DNA of 64,000 bases from Tricholoma matsutake (lineage: Eukaryota > Basidiomycota > Agaricomycetes > Agaricales > Tricholomataceae), in contig AP026545.1 of assembly GCA_026075535.2 (NCBI GenBank), forward strand, positions 8,494,001 through 8,558,000. The letters run 5' to 3'. How positions within the stretch are numbered: the stretch's first letter is position 1; the number at the start of each line of letters is the position of its first letter. Under the pieces are notes generated by a model that saw nothing but the letters and a program-made list of their open reading frames with translations, did not search any database and was not told the origin of the DNA. Shown piece by piece: positions 42,318-53,319 of the stretch. The translations under genes were made by a program, and so were the position numbers.

Positions 42318-43483
42318 TCATTCCCTTGCTTTTTCCTTCCCCTTCTCCTTCTGAGCTGACTTCACCTTTGCCTTTGTCATTCGTTTTGGGTGCTCATCAA
42401 CTTTCGAGGGCCCAGCCTCCGCATTTTTGATGGGCTGGATGGCCCGAATGTGTATCGCTAAGTAATCATACAGATTAGCGATCATAATTGTTATTGAGAA
42501 CATTCACTTACTATGTCTTGGAGTCAACACTTCCATCGACTCCCAAGTAACCTTTGTAGCTCACTTCGAGCCTGCCTTTTTCCTCAACTTGCCTCATTGG
42601 AGTCCTCACCTTGATACTCCCTCCCAGTAACACCCCTGCAGCCCTTGAGTGCATCGCTGGCACTTTGGGGCACCCTCCTCGACATCCTCAGTCCTGTGCA
42701 ATGATCACACTAAAGCAAGATTGAAAGCCTGATTAGTCTGAATGATATCAAAGTAGAACAAATACTTACTGGCCCATGGAAGGTGATCAGCTCACCCTCC
42801 TCCAATTGAACTCGCTTTGTGACCATGGGCTCCTGATTGAGCTTGTCTTCGCCCTCCTCCTCCTCGTCCATCTCATCAGCCTTCCTCTTCTCGATGATCT
42901 GCTTGATGACTGGGGTCATCGACCCAAAGTTCTTCTCCTTTGGCCTCATATTGATTGATCAAGAGGTGCATCACCTCGAGCGCAGCAGTCCGATTGCAGA
43001 ATTCGTCCTTCGAGATGGTCTTGGCCTGGACTTCGGCCAAGAATGCACGACGTGCCTTGACCAGCATGTCCCATTGCTCCTTGATCCTCTTCACTTTGGC
43101 CTCGATGGCCACCTGCCGAGCCACCCTCTCCTCCTCTCTCTGCCTCTCTCCCTTGATTTTCCTCGAGTACTCCTTGAAAAGATACTTGCCCCCCCAAGAA
43201 AGCCAACCCTCATGAGCAAATGATGCAAACAGGCTGATTGCCTTGTCCAATGTCGCCTGCACATGGTCATTGCATGCCTCATCAAACCATCTGATCAGAT
43301 CGTCATATTCAGCCTATCAATGAGGTCAGGATGCAGATAAACAAAGGAAAGGGAAAAACACACCATTTTCTCACAAAAGTTTTGACCCCAGATTTCGAAG
43401 TCGAACTCTTTGGCCTTGCCAGCCTCGGGCATCGATTTTGCATGATTGAGGATGGGAACAGCAAGCTCAGCAAGGATGGACAT
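42318..43483 (-). pseudogene. Antisense multi-exon gene at the 3' end of GypC
   Basis: Opposite to GypC, between its integrase and 3' LTR. Exon 1 MSILAELAVPILNHAKSMPE...NFCEKM; intron 43363-43314 (50 nt, GTGTGT...GATAG) joins ATG to AEYDDLIRWFDEACNDHVQA; a Glu/Arg/Lys coiled coil follows (43262-42960). A frame change leads into MTPVIKQIIEKRKADEMDEE...EGELITFHGP; intron 42769-42694 (76 nt, GTAAGT...CAG); then TEDVEEGAPKCQRCTQGLQG, CYWEG, and a Lys-rich end near 42318-42440. The CQRC...GC cysteine pattern and coiled coil recall the GypA antisense gene, but the zinc cluster is not complete. Function unknown. Confidence 0.55.
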
Positions 43484-43619
43484 ATTGTCAAGGAGGTTGA
43501 TGAAGGAGATCGAATAGAAGGAGAAAAAGTTTGAACCACGATGCGCCTTAAATCAATGATCAACAATGTCACATGACCTAGTTATTTCGGCTTGACTGAC
43601 TGGGACAGTCAGAATTTCA

Positions 43620-43632
43620 GTAAGGGGGAGGA
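43620..43632 (+). promoter_or_regulatory. GypC polypurine tract
   Basis: GTAAGGGGGAGGA directly before TGATAGG. This identifies LTR-C as the LTR of GypC. Confidence 0.75.
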
Positions 43633-44198
43633 TGATAGGTTGTCTCCCTGGCTCAAAGGCTGATTCACCATTTCAACCACATTCTAATCACATCAGCTAA
43701 CTCCTACAATGTCCCAGATGCAGCACAACCCAGTCCATCGATTGTGATATCATATTGACTGTGTTGAAACATCACCAGCAACATCGATCATACTGAGAAA
43801 CCACATCGCACAACCTTAGGACTACCCCAAAAGCCCCTACGATCCCTCTGAACAAACATCAATTAGCACTAGTAACCATCCTGACACTTCCTAGCCATCA
43901 GCTAAAGCCTTTGTATACTATCGACCTATCAAAAGGTCCTCACATCAACCATCGACAATAAACATCGCTCACCATCGATATCATCGATCATCCTCAATAT
44001 CAATCGATACTCCATTGGACCATGCCAAACACCTTCTTGTCTTATAGAACTATCTTTATGACTAGTAACAACTAGTTGTCTTCCCATAGATTGGACCACA
44101 AACATTCGGAACATCTCGCACCCTTCCTCTGACTTGTGTGAATATCATTGGTTGCCTCATTGGCTGTTTTGGTGGTTTTCCTGGGTTGAGTACCATCA
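43633..44198 (+). repeat. GypC 3' LTR (LTR-C, internally deleted)
   Basis: 566 bp, TGATAGGTTGTC...GAGTACCATCA, followed by ATGG (44199-44202). Shorter than the 1176-1349 bp solo copies; the TATA/R part is missing. GypC is inserted in the RT of Copia-2, where the codons for GKHIRKGKPI stop. Confidence 0.85.
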
Positions 44199-44202
44199 AT
44201 GG

Positions 44203-44613
44203 GTTTCCCCTTTCGGATGTGTTTCCCAAGAGGAACCTCAGCACAAGGGATGAGCTTGTAGACCCCCATTTCTTTCAGTGATTTTAGTTTGTCGTGATAC
44301 CCAGTTTCCCATCTAATTGCATCAGCTGATGCCTTTGCCTCATCCCATGTTTGGGGTTCATCTTCGAATTGAAGTGATTCCGGATCAAGATCGGTCATTT
44401 CTGAGATCAGGGCAAGAAGCTCATGTGCTTGATCACCAAGATCGAAGTTCCCAAATGCGTGGTGGAGATCATTAGCAATATTATTGCTGGCGGCAAGTTC
44501 TTCGGGGTGATTGGTGCATGTTTCAGCCTGTCTAGCTGCTTTCCATTCCCAACGAAGCTCCTTCATGTGAACCGCACTCTCCCTGGATTCCTGCACAGCT
44601 GTTTCAGTGCAGG
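44203..44613 (-). pseudogene. Copia-2 RT, N-terminal part
   Basis: Start of a copia-type (RVT_2) reverse transcriptase: PQTWDEAKASADAIRWETGY, HDKLKSLKEMGVYKLIP, VPLGKHIRKGKPI. Cut at 44203 by GypC and preceded by the MITE-M insertion. The rest of RT is absent. Confidence 0.85.
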
Positions 44614-44989
44614 TAGTGTTGTCACAGCTCAAGCCGATGTTTTTTTATAAAATGAGCCATAACTTGGTAAATATAATAGATAAAATCACTAAAATATTTG
44701 AGCATATGGACAGGCCCAAAAGCCAGGGGGTCTTCTGCTAACTTTAGTTGATCGGATGATTTGTTCCTGACTTATTTAAGAAACAAATTTCGACTCAGTG
44801 ACTCAGCTCAAAAATAGAGCCAGTCAAATAAGTTGGGAATGGCTGATTGTCTCAAATACCTTTGGCAGAGGACCCCTCGGTGTTTGGGGTTATCTATACA
44901 GTCAAATATTTGGGAGATTTTATCTATTTTATTTGCCAAGCTATGGCTCATTTTATGAAAAACATCGGCTCGAGCTGAGACAACACTAA
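44614..44989. mobile_element. MITE-M, foldback element
   Basis: 376 bp with TIRs of about 75 bp (TAGTGTTGTC(A/T)CAGCTC, ATAAAATGAGCCATA, AGATAAAATC) and TSD AGTGCAGG (44606-44613, 44990-44997). 8-bp TSD suggests a hAT-type helper. Non-coding; it would fold into a long hairpin. Confidence 0.92.
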
Positions 44990-44997
44990 GTGCAGGT

Positions 44998-45318
44998 GAC
45001 AGTAGGTCCACCATTTGGATTGCGATCAGTTGGCATCAGAATGCAAGATGATCATCGAGGGGGCGCAATTACGGGTGGTGTTGTATGTCTATCCAGGTGA
45101 GTTGTGGGAGTAATAGGTTCATCATCATCATCATCAGGTGGTGTGATTATCGGATTTATTGGTCCAACTGAGTCTGTGTCAGGTGTGTTTGTCAGTTCTG
45201 ATGGTGTGTGGCCTTCATGACTCTCAATGAAGTGAACGTGATAGGAGCTGTGGACTTTATGGGTGGTATGGTCATAGCATTGGTAAGCTTTGGATTTATG
45301 TTCATATCCGATAAGCAC
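44998..45318 (-). pseudogene. Copia-2 integrase-RT connector
   Basis: GYEHKSKAYQCYDHTTHKVH, SSYHVHFIESHEGHTP and an Asp/Pro-rich linker (PPDDDDDEPITP), running into the RT start. Typical hinge region of copia Pol; one frame break before RT. Confidence 0.82.
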
Positions 45319-45330
45319 ACATTCAATTGA

Positions 45331-46085
45331 TCATTCGAATATTTTTGGGTTATCTTTCTTAGGGATCAGGACAAATGCCTGACAACCTATTTTGCGCATG
45401 TATGAATAATCCAGTTTGTGTTCATACCATAATTCCCAGGGCGTAATTCCATGTAATGACCGCATGGTGGTTTTTGCATGTAGGTGGATGGCCATTAGGT
45501 AGAGTTCATCCCAGAGATATGTAGGTAGCTGTGCATATATATGCATTGTATGTGCCCTTGCCATGAGGGTTCTGTGCATACATTCAATGTGTCCAATGTG
45601 TGTGGATGTATGTGGGGCAGTAAACCATTGTTCAGTACCTCGAGATTTGAGCCATGTCTCCATTTGATGTGATTTGAGTTCCCCATTGTCAGTAATGTAA
45701 GTTCCGACCTTGAGGCCTGTCTCAGCTTCACGAGTGAGCTCCCATGCCTTGAGCTCAGACAATGAGTCATCCTTATTTCTCAAAGGTATGGACCAAGGAA
45801 ATGAGGTGTAGTCATCAACAATATCCATGATATATTCATTTCCAGTGCATGATCTAACAGCATGTGGGCCTGATAAATCTACCCATACTTTCCCCAGTTT
45901 CCTCATTGCCTTGTGCCCATCCCCTTGCTCCTGCTTCTTTGGTACTGGTGTTCTTGTCTGTTTTCCAAGGATGCATGCATCACATTTAGGTGGTCTCGAG
46001 ATAGAGGAGACAGATGCACCTGTGAGCATTCCCTTTTTGGCCATATCCCATAGGGATTGATAATTTGCATGGCCAAGGCAATGAT
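45331..46085 (-). pseudogene. Copia-2 integrase
   Basis: GAG-pre-integrase LGHANYQSLWDMAKKGMLTG, zinc finger PPKCDACILGKQTRTP, core with VWVDLSGPHAVRSCTGNEYI, DIVDDYTSFPWSIPLRNK, TDNGELKSHQMETWLKSRG and AHTMHIYAQLPTYLWDELYL. It is open for 237 codons and the best-preserved copia integrase here, ending at a stop before the connector. It inserts element DNA into the genome. Confidence 0.88.
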
Positions 46086-46086
46086 G

Positions 46087-46536
46087 TCAGGTTACGAGAG
46101 AAGGTGTACTGTGGACAGTAAGAGTGTGATCAGCGGTAGCTGAATGTAGGGTGAGTGCATAGAGCTTCTTTGTGGGGAGTAGGGGGCCACATGCAATGAA
46201 AGCTCCTGTGGATTTGTCTGTTATCCAGCAGGATGAGGAGTCAAAATGGGCGATGGTGTTTGAGTCTTCAGTGAGGGAACTGACAGAGATGAGCTGGACA
46301 CTTGCATTCAGGATATACAGTGTGTTACATAAGATAATTGATGTGCCATGCACCACACTTATTTTGATGTCACCAATGCCAATGGCAGGAATTGAAGATC
46401 TACTAACACCTTTCACTGAATGGGGTGTAGTTGGGTAGAGGGATAGAAAGTCTGAACGGTCTGGGGAAATGTGAACTGAGGCACCAGAGTCTACAATGAA
46501 GGGGAAATCATATATAGACATCTTGGTGTGTGTCAT
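46087..46536 (-). pseudogene. Copia-2 protease
   Basis: Copia aspartic protease with active site FIVDSGASVHISPDRSDF at residues 13-30, then IGDIKISVVHGTSIIL and LYILNASVQLISVSSL. 149 open codons; a TGA at 46086 breaks the polyprotein just before the pre-integrase domain. Confidence 0.87.
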
Positions 46537-46541
46537 CTGGT

Positions 46542-47622
46542 TTAGGGAGCGACTGTGAGTGCAGTCTCAGCAGTTGGGATGGTGTGGGTATTCCAATTGA
46601 CAGATGTAACAGGCTCCTCCTCCACTACCATCCAGCCTTCATATTCAATTTCCTCGATAGACACATTAGGGAGGGGATCATGTGTGATGCCAGCAAATTC
46701 AGGCGATGGAGAAGGACATGGGAGGGTGGGATCGATTAGTATGGTGAATGCACATCCATTAACATCCTTCATAGTGACAGGCACTTTTGATGTATCACCA
46801 CCCGACTGTTTCTTCTCCAGCATAAGCCTTCAAGCTGCTTTGGACTCCTCAATAGTCTTTCCAGCCATGCCACCGCCCAACTTGATGCAAACCTTGGTGG
46901 TATGTCTAGTCTTCTTGCAAGTCGGGTTGCCACAAAGAAGGGGGTTGTACATTTTGGGAACCTTAGCATGGGCTGTGAGTGCTATTGATGATTTAGTCTC
47001 CATACACTGGTCATTCTCAATCAGAGTCTGTTCATTTTCTAAAAATTAATGGATATCAGTGTAGAATTTGTGATATCGCAGGAGATAATGGAGTGGGCAT
47101 GGGGGAAATGATCACTGAGGGAATTCAAAAGTATTATAGAGGACATAAGATCAGCTGTAATGTCACCCATAGTGAATGTGCGTAATATGAGGGTGCAAAT
47201 GCACTCTGCCATTGTGGGGAGTGGAGTATCCCTCATGCACTGAATGGCAAGGGCTTGTTGCAACAGCTGCACTTGGCAAACAGGTCCTTCTTCAAATGTT
47301 GATCCTGGAGTGCCTTCCAGTTGGCATTGGGTCCCTTTGTCATGTCAAGAAAGGGGTGTTCCCCAGTGGTGATGCTGGACACCAAGAAAGCGAAGGCCAC
47401 ATGAGTGTTAGCAGCCCAATTAGCAGCAGCACACACTTGAGTGTCAGGTGGAGGTGAGGTGTCCCCAGATACATATTCATAGAGGCCATTGAGAGAAAGT
47501 GGGATGGTGACGTCCTCGCACCATTCTTTGTAGTTAGATTCGAGTTTGTCAAGTTTGACCCCAGAGTACTGGATAGAGATCCTGATGAGGGGAACAGAGA
47601 CAGTGGTGTCAGAGGCAGTAGT
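46542..47622 (-). pseudogene. gag: Copia-2 gag
   Basis: Gag from MTTASDTTVSVPLIR at 47622, with KLDKLESNYKEWCEDVTI, LNGLYEYVSGD and DMTKGPNANWKALQDQHLKK. After frameshifts comes a region with ENEQTLIEND-type helix and a zinc-knuckle-like block near 46930 (NPTCKKTRHTTKV), then KVPVTMKDVNGCAFTILID and EEIEYEGWMVVEEEP to 46542. Several frame changes. Confidence 0.82.
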
Positions 47623-48197
47623 CATTTTCTTCTGGTGTTTAGGATGTGGTGTAGTGATGGGATGGAATTGTAAAAGCAAGAAAGAGATTAGATGTGTACT
47701 GGGATGGCCACTGCAGGGGGAATAAGTCCATGATCCAAGGCAAGATCGTGATCAAAATTCGATTGCACAAATGACGTTACACGTCGAGTGGTTAGAAGTT
47801 TCTCTGTCGTCGATTCAACGATGGAAAAGGCCCATAACCTATAGAGAATCAATCCTAGTGTAAACAAGATTAAACTTAGTCCTTGTGTTAGAGACTAGAT
47901 TCAGTTATACTGTACCTAGTGTAAACAAGATTAAACTAAGGTACAGTTAGCGAGACATGATAATGTCAAACCTGAGATCATACTCACCTCAGTCCTTGCA
48001 TTAGAGACTGAGGTGGTAGACCATCTGTCTACTGATATATATACATTGAGACAGACAAAGAGGAGAGATAAGAAAGGTAACCTAAGTGTGTTTGTTGCAC
48101 ACATAACAAAGGGGTGCGCTAAAAATAGCACACACATCAATCGGCGCAGCTGACTCTTCCACATTGGGTAACATGCCATTCATGGTGTGTCTCTCAA
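47623..48197 (-). repeat. Copia-2 5' LTR and leader
   Basis: The outer end on the minus strand is TGTTGAGAGACACACC at 48197. Contains TGTGTGCTATTTTTAGCGCA and two CTAGTGTAAACAAGATTAAA blocks, shared with the Copia-3 LTR (63100-63356 and 63854-64000). The inner end is probably near 47740, where CCTTGGATCATGG resembles a conserved primer-site region (CTTGGATCA also in Copia-3). Exact inner boundary uncertain. Confidence 0.65.
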
Positions 48198-48277
48198 CAG
48201 TCTTCTGGCTTGACTAGATACCTGGACTATTTATTTCATCATCTTCTATTCCAGACAATCCTAACTCTGACATTCCA

Positions 48278-49846
48278 ATGGATCCTCCTGCGAGTTCTAG
48301 TTCAGGGGAGGCTGGCCCATCTCAGGCTGGACTTGGCAAGTGCAAGCATTCTCTGGGCAACATGAACACTGGTTCAAGAGCTTTGCAAGCAAAGAAAGCC
48401 TGCAAGGCCTTCACAAAGCAGCCCAAGCAGCTCAAGAAGCCTAGTGATTGGCACATGAGAAAAGGAGAGGTACCAAAGGAGGCTAAGAAGACAAAGGTGC
48501 ACATTCATTGTATTCAAGCACTTTAAAGTCTAAATCACTCTCAGGCTGTACTTGAGCTTCATCTCCATGTCCTTTGGGGCTTACAACATGAGACTACTGT
48601 CCTCCCCAAGGTCAAAGAAGGTACCTTTCATCTGCCACTTTACCTCTGAAGCACAATTGCAGAACTCTGTCACAGCCAGTCTTGATGACAACTCAGCTAG
48701 CATTCAGGGTGCCCAAATGAAAATGCACAAGCTCCTTAACTCTATTTCAGACTCAGTTCGGATTATGACCAACAATATCAAGCACATTCCAGAATCCCAT
48801 CTGTTGCTCATGTTCAGGTTGGTGGCATGCCTTGGGCTCCAACAGTAGGCACATGATGTCTCAGGTAACGATCTGGAGTCTATGTATAATCTCCTTCATG
48901 AGCACATTGCCCTCAAAACATTTGAGCAGGTCTCAGGTGCATTTGGATATTCTCATATGGGAATGAACCTGTAATGTATCAACAATTTTGCACTTATGTG
49001 TAAACTTTATCGAAGCTTTGTTTTCTCATATATGCTTGGTATTGCCAAGTCAGAGGCAAAGAATCCAGGAAGTGTTGCAGAAGCAAAGCAGATGACTGGA
49101 GTGTGGAAATGACGTAGTGTGGTATGTAATTCCTGGAATTTTATATATGCCATTTGCAGATTGTATTTACTAATAAACCTCAATAGCTTGCTGATGGCAG
49201 GATGGACATGTTTCAATAAACACATTGTGGCCTTGGCTAGAGAGAATGAAGCCCATTCAGATGATGAATTGGCTGAAGGGAATGCTGAGTCAGTTGATGC
49301 AGTGTACCACATCAAGGAGAAGGAGGGACATTCAACAAAAGTTACTGCATTCTTTAGAATGGCTGATAAAGAGTGCAAGCGGATGAATAGAAGCAAAAGA
49401 AGACACCTTAAGTTGGCCAATCTTTGTTTTTCTTTTTACATTTGACTGATCCTATTTATCTGTAGACTGGAGCAACTCCGTAAAGACCCCCCCATGCCAA
49501 AGTTATCTGAGCTCACTGCTCTCCCAAAGAAAGTCCCAATTGATTGGTTTGATCCTATCTATTGGAACAATCTTTCTATCCATGAGCATGCCCAATATGT
49601 CAAGAATGGTACTTATGTCACTCTGCCACCTGCAGAGCTCGATTCCAGCTGGGATGAGTGTGAGAAATGGAAGAGTATGCCAGAGAAAGAGCTTATAGCC
49701 AAATATGGTGATGAAGTGCAGGCAGAATACAAGCTACCAATGCCAGATGAATTGGAACAACTTGAGCAGCAGGATGAGGAGGAGGATGAAGATGAGCTGG
49801 ATGTATCAGGTGAGGGGTCAGGTGATGAGGGGTCAGGTGATGAATG
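48278..49846 (+). pseudogene. Decayed multi-exon orphan gene
   Basis: ATG 48278, MDPPASSSSGEAGPSQAG, a Lys-rich stretch (KKACKAFTKQPKQLKKPSDW), then AVLELHLHVLWGLQHE. Then, broken by stops and likely introns, LESMYNLLHEHIALKTFEQV (48887-48950), LYRSFVFSYMLGIAKSEAKN (49010-49068), HIVALARENEAHSDDEL (49222-49272), and a clean 117-codon end MPKLSELTALPKKVPIDWFD...SIHEHAQYVKNGTYVTLPPA...EKWKSMPEKELIAKYGDEVQ with an acidic tail, ending 49846. I recognise the pattern from a large Agaricomycete family of unknown function. It lies between the Copia-2 LTR and GypA-3. Confidence 0.6.
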
Positions 49847-50309
49847 AGATATGGGTGTTGTTTAGTACATATTCTGGTTAATGGTGGTAATTGATTTACT
49901 TACCTCTTCATATTCATGCTTGCCAAGTCACGTAATGTATTTCAAGTTAATACCATCTTTTCTATCTATCCAAAGCTATTTACACATTGTCAGGGATGCA
50001 AAATTATCGGCGCCCTCTGTTGGGAGACCAACATACAACCAGGACCTTCCTGCCAATACCATAAGTGCCTGCTGGCCGCTGGTTGGTTGTGACATGAGTG
50101 ATAATATGGACAGGCTCAATAATACTGAGGTTGTTAGAGGGGAGTGCATCAACAATTCATACCATAAATCCAGGGTGGTGTATGAATGGTGCCTGCCTCT
50201 CCTCTTGTGTAGATAGTGATTGATGTGAGCAGACTCTTATAAAGGTGTGCATTATTCCCTCCAGTGGAAGTCTCCAAATGTTTTGAATGAAACCTGTATC
50301 ATGAGCCTG
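49847..50309. other. Unassigned stretch between orphan gene and GypA-3
   Basis: Contains a 111-codon frame at 49881-50216 (SVGRPTYNQDLPANTISACW, PLVGCDMSDNMDRLNN) of unknown relationship. It could be a further exon region or chance. No repeat ends found. Confidence 0.35.
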
Positions 50310-52217
50310 TGTTAAGAACTGATCCTAGAAGGTATGTCAGAATCTGGTTGGACCCTGTGGGTGTCGATAACGGAAGGTTGTCGGGTTGTAGTGGGTCCTG
50401 CAAAGGGGAACAGAAAGGACTCAGCTTCAGCTTATAAGAAGCTGTGCCCTTCACCTCATCTGGTGTCCTAATTTTGAGATGAAGGTTTGGAGGTAGGAGT
50501 GGGGAAGTGTGGGTAAATGTGGGGAAGGAGTACAGAGGGACTTGGGTTAAGCTCAGGTGAGACCAAAGCTTGGAAGGAAGAACTAGTGGTTGAGTCGAAT
50601 GAAGTTCAGACTCTTAGAGGACAGAGGTAGGAGTGGAATGAGATTTAGATTGGCAAGTTACAGATGGTGATAGGTTGACTCCTCAGCTCAAAGGCCAATT
50701 CACCACTTTAACCACATTCCAATCACATTGGCTAACTCCTATGATGTCCCAGATGCAGCGCGACCCAGTTTATCGATCGCGATATCATATTGACCGCATT
50801 GAAGCATCACCAGCAACATCGATCATACCAAGAAACCACATCGCACAACCTTAGGACTATCTCGAAAGCCCCTAAGATCCCTCTAAACGACCATTGAACA
50901 TCCCTGATCAACTTCAAACAAACTGTGACCGCAATTGAACATTGTCGACCATCATTGAGTGTCATTGATTGATATTGAGAGACTACGAGTGACATCGGGC
51001 ACCGCATTTGTTATCTATATGGTGGAATACCATGCACCAGGAAGTATTCCAACTCGTGCTCAAACCTGCTGATAGTAGGTCAGCCTTGTTCCAAGTCCCT
51101 ATCGCATACAGAACCCACTGGACAGATTATTGCGAGACTTAGCACGGTTTATACACAAAGGACAGTCCCTTTTTAGTTCTATACCCTTTATTACTCTTTC
51201 ATCATATGATATATCTCTTTCTTGTTCAGATTCCAGTCTCCTTTTTGGCCTTGTGCCTTAACTCATATCTTTTGCCTCATGTTCTACACATGTTTCTCAC
51301 ACCATTTTAGGAAGTTTCTTTAAAACATATAAAACTCTGTAGTATCTACTTGGAAATAAAAGAAATCATCTTCACCTATCGTCTTGTATACAGTTCTAAG
51401 CATCCAATCAATCTTCTAAAACAATCTAAGTTTCTATGAGTTTTCTCAATTGATGAGAAACCTCTGCGATCATCATCGTCCTCAATCTTCCTTCAATCCT
51501 CTTGTCGCTAGCACTAGTAACCAGTCCAACACTTTATAGCCATTGGCTATAGCCTTCATATACTATCGACCTATTGAAAGGTCCTCAGAATTCACACATC
51601 GACCATTGACAATAAACATTGTTCACTGTCGATCTTGTCGATCATCCTTGATATCGATCGATACTCAATCAGACTGCACCAAACACCTTCGTCTCCTATA
51701 GCACTACCTTCACGACTAGTACCAACTAGTCATCTTCCCATAGGCTGGACCACAAACATTTGGAATGTCTCACACCCTTCCTCTGACTCGTCGCAAAGAT
51801 CATCGGTTGCCTCATTGGCTGTTTTGGTGGTTTTCCCAGGTTGAGTATCATCAATGGGGCTTTGTTGAGTCTATGTCGATATACAAACCGAGGAATACAA
51901 GGCAAAACTAACTAAGCTTAAATACTGTAGTCCAGAATAAAGGCAGAATGGAAGCGGAGGCTGTGGCAGTGTCTCGACTGCATAGATAAATTACCTAGCG
52001 GGAGTCGCACAGGAATCCGTAGTTGAATTTGCAAAAGAGATGGCAGCCTTGGGAAGGCAGCCATGGGTGCTGTACAAGGTGGCCTGGTGCACAGCAGTGT
52101 GGGCAGTGCAAGGTGGCTGGGAACAAAAGTGAGAGGAGTTGACAAATGTTGGGTTCAAGGTGCGGAAAAGGGTCGGACAGATGTGGGTTCCAATTGGGTG
52201 AGGAACGGTTCTTGACA
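50310..52217 (-). repeat. GypA-3 3' LTR (LTR-A), interrupted by LTR-C
   Basis: TGTTAAGAACTGATCC at 50310 to GTTCTTGACA at 52217. Without LTR-C (50668-51853) and one ATGG it is about 718 bp. Polypurine tract AAGGGGGAAATAC follows on the inner side (52218-52230). Confidence 0.9.
50668..51853 (+). repeat. Solo LTR-C in GypA-3 LTR
   Basis: 1186 bp, TGATAGGTTGACTCC...GAGTATCATCA, perfect TSD ATGG (50664-50667, 51854-51857). Same subfamily as 20194-21369. Confidence 0.92.
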
Positions 52218-52353
52218 GTATTTCCCCCTTAGTGCTGAGCCTACAAGGCACATGAGTGTTTGAGTCAGAATAAGGAAGTTGGTTGAATTTCCAAATGTGG
52301 CAGTTGGTTGAAAAATTTTTCATATTGTTTCCTACTCTCACCACCTATCCATT

Positions 52354-53319
52354 ATGTCCCCCCCAACAGTCTCCGTGGAAATCAAATTGGCTGCGATGAA
52401 GGCCCAACATGAACAGAGGGAGCAGGCAATGAAGGAGCAAATTGAATGGGAGATGAGAGAGCTGGAGGAGGAAGCAATGAGGGAGGAGGAGCGGAGGATG
52501 CAGGAGGTGCAAAGAGCAGCAGAGGAGGCTGTGAAGGCAGAGGAGGCACACCAGGCAGAGGAGCAGAAGAAGGAGGCAGTGGCCACAAGATGAGTGGAGA
52601 AGAAGCAGGCGGCTGGGGCCATGGGTTTGGGGGATGAGGCCAAGGGGAGCAAGTCCCCAAAGAAGAAGAAAGTCACCAAGTCAAAGGCAAGGGTGGGGTC
52701 AGAGGAGTCTGAGGGTCCGGAGCAGGTGCAGGCCGCCTTGCCCTGCAAAAGGTGAGTCTTGTTTCACTTCTCAGCCTTCTTTTACTGATAAGTGGCCTAG
52801 ATGCAAATATCAAAAAATTGCTTGTGTCAAGATGGGCGCAAGGGGATGCGTGTGCGATAACTGCATGCATGTCAAACACAAGTGCGAAGAGGTAGTGTGG
52901 GAGGGGCAGGAGGCTCCTGCAGCAAAAATGGCGGGAACTGCAGTGGGAACAATGGGGTTGATGGGGAATACCAGGGAGAATGCGGAGCTGCTGCGGCAGC
53001 TGCGGTACAGGAGTCCATGGAGGAGGTCCAGGATGCATTGGACCCAGAGTGGGTGGAGGACAAAAGCGCTGGGGAGGAGAGCGATGAAGATGAAGATGAA
53101 GTGGAGTGGGCGGTGCAAGAGTCCCGGCGGGAAAGACGTGGAATCCACCAGTCAGGAGAAGACTGGGGGGCATTCCAGAAGTATCTGGAAAAAAGATGGG
53201 CAGATGATGAGGAGGGAGAAGAGGGTGAGGGTGGAAAAGAGGGCGAGGGTGGCAAAGAGGGTGATGGTGGGGGAGAGGGTGATGAAGATGGTGAGGGGGA
53301 AGCAGAGGTGGTAGTGTAG
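52354..53319 (+). pseudogene. Antisense accessory gene of GypA-3, Zn2Cys6-like
   Basis: Third copy. ATG 52354 (MSPPTVSVEIKLAAMKAQHE), coiled coil, stop TGA at 52591 where the other copies have CGA (Arg), then SPKKKKVTKSK and LPCK. Intron 52752-52800 (49 nt, GTGAGT...TAG, CTGAT branch-like motif). Exon 2 CKYQKIACVKMGARG, CDNCMHVKHKC; joined spacing is again CX2CX6CX9CX2CX6C. After a frameshift: EEVQDALDPEWVEDKSAGEE, DWGAFQKYLEKRWADDEE and a Glu/Gly acidic tail to 53319. Confidence 0.78.

Noticed and set aside
39703..44198. GypC as a complete element
   Set aside because: I found no 5' LTR-C upstream of 39703 and RT to integrase is deleted, so only the 3' end is supported.
44102..44201. Extension of the copia RT frame past GKPIDG
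   Set aside because: The codons after GKPI are LTR-C sequence of GypC; the frame stays open by chance.
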